A stretch of 64,000 bases of DNA from AP-15 sp963703855 (lineage in GTDB: Bacteria; Pseudomonadota; Alphaproteobacteria; ATCC43930; CGMCC-115725), in NCBI GenBank assembly GCA_963703855.1, contig CAVPFW010000003.1, positions 124,001-188,000 of the forward strand. The letters are read 5' to 3'. The position numbers were made by a program, and so were the translations under genes. The notes beneath the pieces were generated by a model that was not told the origin of the DNA, did no database searches, and saw only the letters and a list, made by a program, of their open reading frames with translations. Positions 46,440 to 56,381 of this stretch are shown here, in pieces; position 1 is the stretch's first letter; each line of letters starts with the position of its first letter.

Positions 46440-46799
46440 CGCTTCCTCCGACGTTGCGGGCGAGGCGGCGCCCCTGCTGGGCGCCGCTGCGTTGCCCGGA
46501 TCAAATCCTTGCGCCCCCGAGCTGTCAATCTCGCGCCGACGCCGGCCAATTCGTGAAACCGCGTCGCGCCGACACGCAGGCGCTTTGGGAGGACCGAGCT
46601 TCGTCGGCGAGGTTGCGGCGGTTTTTGACGAATTATTGACCGGGCCTAATTTAGGATCGCAACTGCGGGCCGGCCGAACGCGACGGCAATAACGCCGTTC
46701 GCCGCGGCGCGGCTGGGGGAGCGCGCAGCTCGGTGACCATCGTCAGGTGGTTCTGCGATCGCGCTCCGCTGGAAAGGCATAATCGGAGGAGGGGAACCG

Positions 46800-48008
46800 A
46801 TGGTAAAGATAACGTTGGCATTGGCTGCCGCGCTGTTGCTGACAGCCGGGATCGCGCCTCCCGGCGGCGGGTTGCCATTCGCCGCGTCGGTCGCGCTGGC
46901 TGACGATGCGGATGCGCAGCAAAATCCCTGTTCGCCGCCGTCGCAGATCAGCCCGACGATCGAACAGACGGCCTGGCAGCTGTGGGTTGCTGCAACCTGC
47001 CCGGTGAACCAGAGCAAGTATCCCTATGTGGTGTGGGAGAACTGGATCGAGCAGGCGCAGATGTATCCGCCTGATCCGGCCAAGGGCTTGGTGGTGCCGA
47101 ACGCCGCCGCCGCGGCGGGCCCGACCCATCTGCTCCACGGCAGCCCGCTCGCCTTCGTCAAGAACCCGAAGCTCCGCGCGGTCGTGCCAGGTTTGCTCGG
47201 CGGAGCCGACGAGAACTGCAACAAGGCCGGGAACCCGCCAAAGGGTCAGCCGAAGCTGATCATTTGCGAGGAAGTCCGGCTGGACGGCGCGACCGCGGAT
47301 TACATCGCCGGCGACAGCCTGTGGAACCGCACCGGCCAGGCCATGACGGCCGCCTTCAGCGAGGAAATCGCATTTCCTGCGCCAGCCGTGGAAGTCAAGG
47401 CCGACTGGATCGAACTCTCAAGTATCGGTCTCAATTGCAAAAGCCTTCCCGCCGGATTCACCAGCAGCATCCATGTCGAGACGGTCAACGGCAACTGCTT
47501 TGCACTGGCGGGGATGCATCTGATCTCAAAGCTGCTGAACAAATGGGTGTGGGCGACGTTCGAGCCGCAAAATCTGACCACCAATCCCAACCGTTGCGTG
47601 GTGCTGGGATGCGCCGACCTGTTCGGCTCGAACCCGGCCGTGACCCACGGCGCAAATACTCGATTGACCAACAGGCTGGCGGCATTGATGTACGCAGCCA
47701 ATTTGGCCCCGGAGTGGTTGAACTACCGCCTCGACGGTGTGCAGACCGGCTTTTTCAAGCCCGAGCTGCTGGGAAATTCGATCATCGAGGGCGAAAATGC
47801 CGCCGTTCCGCTGACCCAGGCATCGTGCATAACCTGCCACAGCGTCTCGTCGGTCAAGAGCGACGGCACCGACGGCATCACCTTGTTGAACTCGAACCCG
47901 GTCGGGTTCCCGACGGCTCTGCCGTCCGACGCCTGGATTCGGCGCGACTTTGTGTGGTCGCTGTCCGAGGCGTGCCCCAAGAGCCCGTTCCAGACCTGCT
48001 CTCCGTAA
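46800..48008 (+). CDS. Exported cytochrome-like protein with one CxxCH
   Basis: A signal peptide (TLALAAALLLTAGIAPP, cleavage near 36) precedes a 365-residue mature protein with one c-type haem motif at 343-347 (SCITCHSVSS). The sequence before it has several cysteines and WVWATFEPQNLTTNPNRCVV, which I cannot assign to a family. GGAGG lies before the ATG. A periplasmic redox role is likely (inference). Downstream, 48009-48420 holds no recognisable gene. Confidence 0.7.
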   Translation: MVKITLALAAALLLTAGIAPPGGGLPFAASVALADDADAQQNPCSPPSQISPTIEQTAWQLWVAATCPVNQSKYPYVVWENWIEQAQMYPPDPAKGLVVPNAAAAAGPTHLLHGSPLAFVKNPKLRAVVPGLLGGADENCNKAGNPPKGQPKLIICEEVRLDGATADYIAGDSLWNRTGQAMTAAFSEEIAFPAPAVEVKADWIELSSIGLNCKSLPAGFTSSIHVETVNGNCFALAGMHLISKLLNKWVWATFEPQNLTTNPNRCVVLGCADLFGSNPAVTHGANTRLTNRLAALMYAANLAPEWLNYRLDGVQTGFFKPELLGNSIIEGENAAVPLTQASCITCHSVSSVKSDGTDGITLLNSNPVGFPTALPSDAWIRRDFVWSLSEACPKSPFQTCSP

Positions 48009-48420
48009 CCGGAAAGCGTGGTGCCCGCGGGTCGTGCAGCAGCGCACCCGCGTCCCGCCGCCCCGCCGCTAATCGGTCGCCTGTCGGGTTGCGCGTCGGC
48101 GCGTCCGAGTGAACGGTGACCCCGATCCCGCGGGGCCGCCCGTGGGAAGGTATCCGCGGTAATATCGGCAGGCCGGCGGCGGCCGGCTGGTCTTGTGAGC
48201 GGCGTGCCCGGTCGCTGGCCCGCCGCCGCACCCGATCGGGCTCGCCAGCGATGCCGAGGGTTTATGATGTCTTCATCGCACCATCGATGCGGCCGCCGCG
48301 CCGCCGGCGAGCGTATCGCGCTGCCCGCAGGGAGTTTGCGCCGAGTGGTTCGAAGCACCGTCGGGCGGTTACGCGCTACGCCCTTGGCCGCTGCGCTCTG
48401 CGCGCCCGACGGGCTCGCCC

Positions 48421-49803
48421 TCAAGCCTGCTGCTGGATCGGGTATTTCGCGAAGATCGCCTCGGTTCGCTTGAACGCCTTGTCGATCGCCGCTTCCGGCG
48501 TCATGCCGTTGGTCATCACGTCGATCATCGCGAGGGCGAACACATGCTCGGTGCTGACGTGCGCCCTCGCCGGGTTAAACACCTCGTAGGGCGGGATCGT
48601 CGGACCGAGCACGCCCTGTCTGGTATAAGCGGCGAGCGGCTCGTTCTTCGGGTCGAGCCAGAACGCCTTATCGTTTTCGACGATCGACGGCATCGGCGGC
48701 AAAAACCGGCCGAGCCCCATTTTCAGATAGGCGGCGAGCACTTTAGGCTCGATCGAATATTTGAGGAAGTCCTTTGCCGTTTCGATATTTTTCGCGCCCT
48801 TTGGAATCACCGCAGTGGCGACGCCGGTAACACTTGGCAACGGCTTGCCTTCGTTGCTCAGCGGCAGGCCGAGGGTCAGAATATTGTTGTACTCCTCCTT
48901 GTTGTCCCACAGCGCCACCTCGGTCGAGATCGTGCCGTCAAAATCCATGACGACCAATTTCGAATGGAACGCATTGTTGTCGTCGTTGTCGTTCCAGCTC
49001 AGCACCGCCGGCGGAATGAAGCCTTGTTTGTAGGGCGTCGTCAATTTGGTGATTGCCTTGATCGCCGCCTCGCGAATTTGCGGGTCGTCGGTGTGCACTT
49101 TGCCGTCGGGTGTGAAGAGGTTCTGGCCGCCATAGGCGATGTTGAAATGGTCGAAGGTAAAGATGCAATCGAACCCGACCGCGCCCACCTGAAAGCTGTA
49201 GGCATAGATGTTGCGCATGCCTTGCTCGCGAAGCTTGGTCTGCACCGGCATGAAGAAGTCGAGAAATGCGTCCCAGGTCTTCGGAATGTCCGACGTTTTG
49301 AAACCCGCTTTCTCTACCAGCGGCTTCCAGATGTGAAACGGAACGACGGCGACCCGGTGCGGGATCATGTAGTAGCTGCGCTTCTTAGTTACATTGTTGT
49401 AAGCATTTACGGTGCCTAGCGCCGCGGGAGTGAACAGCGATTTCTGCGTCTCGATGACATCGGTCAGGTCGACCAGCTGGTCCTTCCAGGCGCTCAACAC
49501 GGCAAAGTAATAGTCACCCACATTGATGATATCGGGCACGACGCCGCTGGTTATCGCGGCAATTTCCTTCTGGCGCTGCGCCGCGAACGGCACGATGCTG
49601 TAGTCGATGGTGTTGCCGCTCGCCTTCTCGTAGTCGGCGACCATCTGCTTGAAGCCGAGGTCTTCTTGCTGGGCAAAGCCCTGCACCCACCACACGGTCG
49701 CGGTCGTGGCCGCGGCGTTGGCGACGTAGGGGCGTGCGATCGCTCCGGCCGCCGCCAGCCCCATCGATGCGTGCAACAGCGAACGCCTTGTCAGTCTATC
49801 CAT
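48421..49803 (-). CDS. Tat-exported ABC solute-binding protein, paralogue 1
   Basis: A family-1 (sugar-type) binding protein of 460 residues with a Tat signal (LTRRSLLHASMGLAAAGAIA) and the mature start TATVWWVQGFAQQEDLGF. The middle has WDAFLDFF and NAFHSKLVVMDFDGTISTEV, shared with three paralogues in this cluster, and the C-terminus ends KRTEAIFAKYPIQQ. The ATG at 49803 has GGGAGG upstream. Ligand unknown; the family binds mainly carbohydrates. Confidence 0.9.
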   Translation of the reverse strand: MDRLTRRSLLHASMGLAAAGAIARPYVANAAATTATVWWVQGFAQQEDLGFKQMVADYEKASGNTIDYSIVPFAAQRQKEIAAITSGVVPDIINVGDYYFAVLSAWKDQLVDLTDVIETQKSLFTPAALGTVNAYNNVTKKRSYYMIPHRVAVVPFHIWKPLVEKAGFKTSDIPKTWDAFLDFFMPVQTKLREQGMRNIYAYSFQVGAVGFDCIFTFDHFNIAYGGQNLFTPDGKVHTDDPQIREAAIKAITKLTTPYKQGFIPPAVLSWNDNDDNNAFHSKLVVMDFDGTISTEVALWDNKEEYNNILTLGLPLSNEGKPLPSVTGVATAVIPKGAKNIETAKDFLKYSIEPKVLAAYLKMGLGRFLPPMPSIVENDKAFWLDPKNEPLAAYTRQGVLGPTIPPYEVFNPARAHVSTEHVFALAMIDVMTNGMTPEAAIDKAFKRTEAIFAKYPIQQQA

Positions 49804-49908
49804 CAGATCCTCCCTCTTGTGGCCGGCGGCCCATTCTCCGAGACCGCCGATCCTCACCGCGGGTAAACGCGACCACCACCCGCCGGCTCATCCGCGCCGG
49901 CGCGAACC

Positions 49909-51288
49909 TCAAGCCTGCTGGATCGGATACTTCGCAAAGATCTCTTCGGTCCGCTTGAACGCTTTGTCGACCGCCGCTTGCGGCGTCACCCCTTTGTTGA
50001 TCGCATCGAGGATCGCGAGGGGAAACACATGTTCGGTCGAGACCTGCGCGCGCGCCGGGTTAAACACCTCGTAGGGAGCGATCGTCGGACCGTAGATGCC
50101 CTGCCGGGTGTAGGCTTGTAGCGGTTCGTTCTTCGCGTCGAGCCAGAACGCCTTGTCGTTCTCGACGATCGACTTCATCGGCGGCAGCCGCCGGCCGAGC
50201 CCGCCCTTCAGAAGGGCGGCGAGCACTTTCGGCTCGATCGAATATTTCAGAAACTCCTTGGCGACAGTGATGTTGGGGGCACCCTTCGGGACCACCAGCG
50301 CCTGCGGAGCCATGACGCCGGCCACCGGCTTGCCGTCGTTGCCCAGCGGCAGGCCCAAGGTCAGGATGTCGTTATATTCTTCCTTTTCCTTCCACAGCGC
50401 GACCTCGGTCGAGATCGTGCCATCCAAATCCATGACGAGCAGTTTGGCATGGAAGGCGTTGTTGTCGTCGTTGTCGTTCCAGTTCTGTATCGCCGTCGGC
50501 ATGAAGCCTTTTTTGAAGGCCGTCGCCAGCCTCTCGACCGTCTTGATTGCTGCTTCGCGGGCTTGCGGGACGTCGGTGTGCACCTTGCCGTCCGGCGTGA
50601 ACAAGTCCTTGCCGCCATAGGCGATCATGAAATGGTCGAAGTGTCCGATCGCATCAAATCCCGCCGCGCTTATCATAATGGAATAGGCGTAGATGTTGCG
50701 CCTGCCCTGGGCCCGCAATTTCGTCTGCACCTGCTCGAAAAACGCGAGAAAGGGGTCCCAGGTTTTCGGAACGTCGGCGGGTTTGTAGCCGGCCGTGTCG
50801 AGCAGCGACTTCCAGACATGGAACGGGGTCACCGCCATGCGGTTCGGGATCATGTAATAGCTGCGTTTCTTCGCGACGTTGTTGTAGGCGTAGGCGGTCT
50901 GCAGCGCCGTCGGCATGAACAGCGGCTTCTGCGTCTCGATAACGTCGCTGAGGTCGACCAGCTGGTCCTTCCACGCGCTCAGCACGGCAAAGAAGTAGTC
51001 GCCGAGATCGATGATGTCGGGCACGACACCGCTGGTTACCGCGGCGATTTCCTTTTGCCGCTGCGCGGCGAACGGCACGATGCTGTAGTCGATCGTGTTG
51101 CCGCTCGCCTTCTCGTAGTCGGCGACCAGCTGTTTGAAGGCGATATCTTCTTCCTGGGCGAAGCCCTGTACCCACCATACGGTCGCGGTCGTGGCCGCGG
51201 CGTTAGCGACATAGGGGCGCGCGATCGCTCCGGCCGCCGCCAGCCCCATAGAACCGCGCAGCACCGATCGTCTCGTCAGCTGGTCCAT
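49909..51288 (-). CDS. Tat-exported ABC solute-binding protein, paralogue 2
   Basis: A close copy of paralogue 1: signal TRRSVLRGSMGLAAAGAIAR, start of mature protein TATVWWVQGFAQEEDIAF, and the shared NAFHAKLLVMDLDGTISTEV. Length 459 residues. It lies downstream of the permease pair, after an 18-bp perfect hairpin at 51404-51442. Paralogues 1 and 2 are more alike than either is to 3 and 4, so a recent tandem duplication is likely. Confidence 0.9.
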   Translation of the reverse strand: MDQLTRRSVLRGSMGLAAAGAIARPYVANAAATTATVWWVQGFAQEEDIAFKQLVADYEKASGNTIDYSIVPFAAQRQKEIAAVTSGVVPDIIDLGDYFFAVLSAWKDQLVDLSDVIETQKPLFMPTALQTAYAYNNVAKKRSYYMIPNRMAVTPFHVWKSLLDTAGYKPADVPKTWDPFLAFFEQVQTKLRAQGRRNIYAYSIMISAAGFDAIGHFDHFMIAYGGKDLFTPDGKVHTDVPQAREAAIKTVERLATAFKKGFMPTAIQNWNDNDDNNAFHAKLLVMDLDGTISTEVALWKEKEEYNDILTLGLPLGNDGKPVAGVMAPQALVVPKGAPNITVAKEFLKYSIEPKVLAALLKGGLGRRLPPMKSIVENDKAFWLDAKNEPLQAYTRQGIYGPTIAPYEVFNPARAQVSTEHVFPLAILDAINKGVTPQAAVDKAFKRTEEIFAKYPIQQA

Positions 51289-51403
51289 GGATTCCTCCGT
51301 GGGTTTGGAGCCGGCTGCCCCGTGCGGCCCGATCCTTATCCCGAAGAAACTATGCGCCGGCGAGACGCCCGCTTCAACCGTTCGCGCCCAGGCCGGTTTC
51401 CGC

Positions 51404-51442
51404 CCGCGGCGCGCTGCGGCGGCTCGCCGCAGCGCGCCGCGG
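51404..51442. other. Long perfect hairpin between permease and binding-protein genes
   Basis: Bases 51404-51421 and 51425-51442 are exact inverted repeats (18 bp) around a three-base loop, almost all G and C. There is no T run. It sits between the MalG-type permease stop and paralogue 2, where such stems often protect or separate mRNA segments. Confidence 0.8.
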
Positions 51443-51472
51443 CTCTAACCTTGATGACTCAGCAACGGTGAC

Positions 51473-52387
51473 TTAGCCCTTGACGCCGCCCATCGTCAAG
51501 CCGGCTGCCATATATTTGCGGAACGCGTAATAGACCGCCACCGGCGGCAGCGCGTAAATGACCGCGGTTGCCATCATATAGTTCCACGGCGCCTCGTCGC
51601 TGTTGAGAAATTGGACGATCGCTATTGGTACCGTCATGCTCTTCGTCGAGGACAACAGCAAGAATTGGTAGAGAAATTCGTTCCACGCCGCCAGCATGGC
51701 AAAGGTGCCGATCGCGACCAAGGCCGGCGCCATCAGCGGTAGGTATATTATGAAGTAGATTTGTACCGGAGAGGCGCCGTCGATCCGCGCCGCTTCGTCG
51801 AGCTCGATCGGAATGCTGCGGCCGTACTGCTGGAAGATGAAGATCGCATAGGGCGTGGTGAAGGCGACAAGCGCTGCGATCACGGCCCACAGATTGTTCA
51901 TCATGCCGTATTGCGCCATCAGGCGATAGTACGGGATCGCCAGGAACGAGGCCGGGATCACATAGGTCAACAGCGCGCAATTGGTGACGAGCCAGCCGTG
52001 CCGGACGCGCAATCGCCCGACCGAAAAGGCCGCCAAGGACCCGATCGACAAGGTTAGCAGCACCGTCATCACGGCGAGAAACACGCTTCTGCCAAATTGT
52101 TCCCAGAAAAATTGGAGATACCAGTAGCCCTGGGTGATCACGATCCAGAAGCTGTAGAGCGAGGGATGCGGCGGGAACACATGGGTCGACAACACATCGC
52201 TGTGTGAGTCGAGCGCAACCATGATCATGTTGTAGATCGGCAACAGCGACCATATCACCAGCACGACGCTGAGGATCGCCGCCCCGATATTGGTCAGATA
52301 GCGCCGCCGTCGCGCCACGCGAACCGAGTGCAGCACGTCGACATCGGTGCGGGCTTTCGCCCTGCCCTCGACAGCAATGACGGTCAT
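51473..52387 (-). CDS. Sugar-type ABC permease (MalG class)
   Basis: A 304-residue inner-membrane protein with six helices. The first is at IGAAILSVVLVIWSLLPIYN, and the EAA loop reads ELDEAARIDGASPVQIYF, as in MalG/UgpE-type permeases. It forms the transport channel with the upstream permease, whose stop lies only two bases away. No ATPase gene is near. Confidence 0.92.
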   Translation of the reverse strand: MTVIAVEGRAKARTDVDVLHSVRVARRRRYLTNIGAAILSVVLVIWSLLPIYNMIMVALDSHSDVLSTHVFPPHPSLYSFWIVITQGYWYLQFFWEQFGRSVFLAVMTVLLTLSIGSLAAFSVGRLRVRHGWLVTNCALLTYVIPASFLAIPYYRLMAQYGMMNNLWAVIAALVAFTTPYAIFIFQQYGRSIPIELDEAARIDGASPVQIYFIIYLPLMAPALVAIGTFAMLAAWNEFLYQFLLLSSTKSMTVPIAIVQFLNSDEAPWNYMMATAVIYALPPVAVYYAFRKYMAAGLTMGGVKG

Positions 52388-52389
52388 CG

Positions 52390-53307
52390 TTACTGCTCCA
52401 CGGCCATCGAGCGCAATTTGCGCATCATGAAAATGACGAGCGGGATCATCAGCGGCAGCGCCGACATCACGGTAGCGACGCCGAGATTGGGATCCGACAA
52501 ATCAAAGGCGTTGCGGATGCCAAGGTTCGCCAAGGTATAGGTCGTCAACGCCGGGCCGCCGTTGGTGATAAAGAACGGCGTCGCGAAATCGCCGACCGAG
52601 AAGATCGTCGACAACAGCGTGTTGACGAAATACAGCGTGGCGAGCAGCGGAAAGGTGATGTGCATGAACCGCCGCAGCCCGGTCGCACCGTCGACGGCGG
52701 CCGCCTCATAAAGCTCCGGGGCGATCGCCATCCGGCCGGCGATGAAGATCACGGTCCAGAACGGCATGAATTTCCAGATATAAGAGGCGATGATCGAGCC
52801 CAAGGCGATCCAATGTGAATCCAGCCAAAACGGCCCGTTGATGCCGAACAGCACCCACAATAGGTTGTTCAGCAGCCCCCACTGGCCGTCGAGCATCCAG
52901 TGGACCGAGATGAAAGTCGGCAACAACGGCACCGCCCACGGCAGCACATAGACGATCAGCAGCGCCTTCACCCACCAGCCGGGCCGCACAAAGAAGCCCG
53001 ACAGCAGGAACGCCAGAAACATCTTGAGATTGACGGCGACCGCTAAGTAGATCAGCGTGTTGACGAGTGTATTCAGGTAGATCGGATCGGCAAATAATTC
53101 TTTGTAGAGGGCCGGGTCGTGGCCCATCCACAACCCGTAGACGATCGGATAGGCGACAAAAATGACAAATACCGCCAGATAGGGGACGACGAAGGCGACC
53201 GCCCAGAGGTATTCGTTGCCCTTCAGGTGGCCGCGCAAAGAATCCCACAGGGCGTGCCGCCGCTTGGCCAGCGGGCGACCAAGCTGAATTGCCGATACGT
53301 TTGCCAT
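52390..53307 (-). CDS. Sugar-type ABC permease (MalF class)
   Basis: A 305-residue permease of the MalF/UgpA type. It has a first helix near LWAVAFVVPYLAVFVIFVAY and an EAA loop ELYEAAAVDGATGLRRFMHI. It lies nine bases downstream of paralogue 3 and just before the MalG-type permease, so all three are probably one operon. Confidence 0.92.
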   Translation of the reverse strand: MANVSAIQLGRPLAKRRHALWDSLRGHLKGNEYLWAVAFVVPYLAVFVIFVAYPIVYGLWMGHDPALYKELFADPIYLNTLVNTLIYLAVAVNLKMFLAFLLSGFFVRPGWWVKALLIVYVLPWAVPLLPTFISVHWMLDGQWGLLNNLLWVLFGINGPFWLDSHWIALGSIIASYIWKFMPFWTVIFIAGRMAIAPELYEAAAVDGATGLRRFMHITFPLLATLYFVNTLLSTIFSVGDFATPFFITNGGPALTTYTLANLGIRNAFDLSDPNLGVATVMSALPLMIPLVIFMMRKLRSMAVEQ

Positions 53308-53316
53308 GATCGCTCC

Positions 53317-54690
53317 TCAGCTCTGCACGATCGGGTATTTCGCGAAAATCGTCTCGACCCGCTTGAACGCCGCTTCGATCGCGGCCTGCGGTGTCATCCC
53401 GTTTTTCATGACGTTGATCACGGCGTTCATCATGACATTCTCGGCCCCGACCGGCGCCATGCCCGGGTTGCGCGCCTCGTAAATTGGGATCGTCGGGCCG
53501 AACAGGGTCAAGTTGGTATAGGCCTTCCGGTGCGGGTCCTCTTTGAGCCAGAACGGGTCGTTCTTGGCGATCTCCGGCATCGGCGGCGCCCAGCGGCCGA
53601 GTCCGGCCTTCAGGTACTGGTTCAGCACCTTCGGCTGGATCGCGTATTTCAAGAACTCCTTGGCCACCGGGACGTTCGTAGCCCCCTGCGGAATCACGAC
53701 GCCAAAGGTATTGACTTGCGCCGGCAGCTTTTTCCCGTCGTTGCTGAGCGGCAGGCCCATCGTCAAAATGTCGTCATATTGCTCTTTATCGTGATAGAGC
53801 GCGACCTCGGTCGAGATCGTCCCGTCGAAATCCATCGCCATCAGTTTCGCGTGGAAGGCGTTGTTGTCATCGGCGTCGTTCCAGTTGAGCACGACCGGCG
53901 GCACGTACCCGTCGGTAAAGGCCTTCGCCAAAAAGGTAGCGGCCTTGATCGCTGCCTCCTTGACCTGCGGATCGCTGGTTTGCAGCTGTCCCTGCGGCGT
54001 GACCAAATTTTCACCGCCATAGGCGATCAAGAAAGAATTGAAGGTATTGATCGGGTCGACCCCGGTCGCGGTCAGCTGATAGCCCAAGCCATAGACGTTG
54101 CGCATCCCGGCTTTCTTCAGGCCATCCTGCACCGGCCGGAAGAAGTTATGAAATGCATCCCAGGTATTCGGGATGTCTGCAACTTTCTGGCCCGATTTCT
54201 CGACCAACGATTTCCAGACGTGGTATGGTACCGCAGCCGACTTCCACGGCACCTGATAATAGCTGCGCTTTTTCGCATCGTTGTTATAGGCGAGGCTACA
54301 GTCGTGAGCGTTTTGGCTGTAATTCGATTTTTGCGTCTCGAAGACGTCGCCCACATCATGAAAGTTGTTCTTCCAAACGTTCAGGTAGAGGAATTGGAAA
54401 TCAGCGGTCTCCATCAAATCCGGCACAACGCCGGCGGCAACCGCCGAGACCGCCTTTTGCCGCAGCGGGGCAAACGGAATGATGCTGTATTCGATCGTGT
54501 TGCCGCTGGCCTTCTGGTAATCGGCGACCATCGCTTTGTAGGCGGCGTCCTCTTCCGGGATGAAGCCCTGCGCCAGCCACATGCTGGCGGTCGTGGCTGC
54601 GGCGTTGGCGATATAGGGCCGCGCCAAGGTCCCGGCCGCGGCGAGTGCCACCGAGCCGCGAAGCAGCGAACGCCTTGTCGGATTTATCAT
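53317..54690 (-). CDS. Tat-exported ABC solute-binding protein, paralogue 3
   Basis: A 457-residue binding protein with Tat signal NPTRRSLLRGSVALAAAGTL and mature start TASMWLAQGFIPEEDAAYKA. It keeps the shared NAFHAKLMAMDFDGTISTEV and ends KRVETIFAKYPIVQS. It lies directly before the permease pair and is the most likely partner of those permeases. Its ATG start (MINPTRR) is the model for the start missing in paralogue 4. Confidence 0.9.
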   Translation of the reverse strand: MINPTRRSLLRGSVALAAAGTLARPYIANAAATTASMWLAQGFIPEEDAAYKAMVADYQKASGNTIEYSIIPFAPLRQKAVSAVAAGVVPDLMETADFQFLYLNVWKNNFHDVGDVFETQKSNYSQNAHDCSLAYNNDAKKRSYYQVPWKSAAVPYHVWKSLVEKSGQKVADIPNTWDAFHNFFRPVQDGLKKAGMRNVYGLGYQLTATGVDPINTFNSFLIAYGGENLVTPQGQLQTSDPQVKEAAIKAATFLAKAFTDGYVPPVVLNWNDADDNNAFHAKLMAMDFDGTISTEVALYHDKEQYDDILTMGLPLSNDGKKLPAQVNTFGVVIPQGATNVPVAKEFLKYAIQPKVLNQYLKAGLGRWAPPMPEIAKNDPFWLKEDPHRKAYTNLTLFGPTIPIYEARNPGMAPVGAENVMMNAVINVMKNGMTPQAAIEAAFKRVETIFAKYPIVQS

Positions 54691-54921
54691 GCCGTCTCTT
54701 CCTTCCCTGCACGCACGGCGAAACCGCAGCGGACGCCTTCTGGTTGCCGTTTCTCGAATGCAATATAGTGCACACGCTCGGCAGGCTCAAACGTTATCGC
54801 TGCCTGCGCCGCGCCGCCGGTCCCGCTCCCGGCCGCACCTTCGGCACACCTGAAGGCGGCATCGGCGCATCCCGCGGCAATCGGGTCGGAACCGGCGGAT
54901 GCGGCAGCGACGACGGGCCGC

Positions 54922-56301
54922 TCAACTCTGCGTGATCGGGTATTTCGCGAAAATCTCCTCGACCCGCTTGAACGCCTTTTCCGCCGCCGCCGGCGGCGCT
55001 GCCCCGTCCTTCATGATCTCGGCCCAGGCCGTCTGCCAGACATGCTCGTTCTCGACCTGCGCCCAGGCCGGGTTGAAAACCCAAAAATTCGGCAATGTCG
55101 GGCCGAGCAGGCCTTGAGTGGTGTAGCGCCACCCGGTGCGGGTCTTTGAGGTCGAGCCACCACGGGTCGCCCTCACGATCGCCGGCATGACCGGTATTCT
55201 CCGGCCGAGCCCCGTCTTCAGGTAATCGTTGCAGACCTTTGGCTGGATCAAATATTTGAGGAAGTCCTTGGCCACCGCGACGTTCTTTGCTCCCTTCGGG
55301 ATCAAGCCGCATAGGCTGGCAGCTTGGCTCGGCACCGGCTTGCCCTCGTTGCTGAGCGGCAGCCCGTGCGTGATCATGTCGTGGTAATAGGCTTGTTTGT
55401 CCTTGATGATGGCGACCTCGGTCGACAAGGTGCCGTCGAGATCCATCACGCACAGCTTCGAGTGGAACGCGTTGTTGTCGTCTGCATCGTTCCAGCTGAC
55501 CGTACCCGGGGGTACATAGCCTTCCTTGTAGAGCGCGCCCAGATAGGTCAACGCCTTGACCGCGGCGTGCTCGACCTGTGGATCCTCGGCATGCAGCTTG
55601 CCATCCGTGGTGACAAGGCCCGGGCCGCCATAGGCAATCAGGAACTGATCGAAGGTGCTGGCGACATCAAAGCCGACGGTGCTGAGCACGAAACCGGTGG
55701 CATAGGTATGGCGCAGGCCTTGGGCGCGCAACTTCTGTTGCACCGGCTTGAAGAAATCGATGAAAGCATCCCAGGTATTGGGGATGTCAGATGTCTTGTA
55801 GCCCGCCTTTTCGACCAGGTCCTTCCAGAAATGGAACGGTCTCACCGAGCCCTTGTACGGCACGCCATAAAAGCTGCGCTTTTTCTCGACATTATTGTAG
55901 CAGCGGGCGCCGAGCAGCGCGTTCGGCAGGTAGCGCGCCTTCTGGGTCTCGACCACGTCGCTGACATCGACCAGCTTGCCGTCCCAGGCCTGCAGCGCCA
56001 CGATTTCGATAGGGATTGCGTCGATCACATCGGGCACGACACCACTCGTAATCGCCGAGATGATCTTCTGCCGCAACGGCGCGAACGGAACGACGCTGGG
56101 GTCGATCATGTTGCCGCTCGCCTTTTCGTAATCGGCGACGATCTTGCGGAATGCCACATCCTCTTCCTCCGCGAAGCCCTGTGACCACCACACGGTCGCG
56201 GTCGTCGCCGTGGCGTCGGCGATAAAGGGTCGCGCCAAGCTCCCGGCCGCAGCGACGGCGAGGGAGCCGCGAAGCAGCGAACGCCTGGTCGTATTGGTTA
56301 T
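54922..56301 (-). CDS. Tat-exported ABC solute-binding protein, paralogue 4, with an ATA in start position
   Basis: Mature residues TATVWWSQGFAEEEDVAFRK and NAFHSKLCVMDLDGTLSTEV place it in the same family. The signal peptide (NTTRRSLLRGSLAVAAAGSL) is complete only if reading begins with the ATA at 56299-56301, eight bases after AGGGAGGAG; no ATG, GTG or TTG lies upstream in frame. Otherwise the protein starts at the TTG at 56238 without a signal. Around residues 380-395 fourteen residues (ATRGGSTSKTRTGW) are out of frame where paralogues read like EGDPWWLDLKDPHRV, which means a compensating pair of single-base indels near 55170 and 55128. Confidence 0.75.
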   Translation of the reverse strand: MTNTTRRSLLRGSLAVAAAGSLARPFIADATATTATVWWSQGFAEEEDVAFRKIVADYEKASGNMIDPSVVPFAPLRQKIISAITSGVVPDVIDAIPIEIVALQAWDGKLVDVSDVVETQKARYLPNALLGARCYNNVEKKRSFYGVPYKGSVRPFHFWKDLVEKAGYKTSDIPNTWDAFIDFFKPVQQKLRAQGLRHTYATGFVLSTVGFDVASTFDQFLIAYGGPGLVTTDGKLHAEDPQVEHAAVKALTYLGALYKEGYVPPGTVSWNDADDNNAFHSKLCVMDLDGTLSTEVAIIKDKQAYYHDMITHGLPLSNEGKPVPSQAASLCGLIPKGAKNVAVAKDFLKYLIQPKVCNDYLKTGLGRRIPVMPAIVRATRGGSTSKTRTGWRYTTQGLLGPTLPNFWVFNPAWAQVENEHVWQTAWAEIMKDGAAPPAAAEKAFKRVEEIFAKYPITQS

Positions 56302-56381
56302 CCCGGTCTCTCCTCCCTGACCCGCTCCTGCGACAAGCGATCCACTAACGCAAAAAGTAACCTGGCGATGCGCGCATCACC

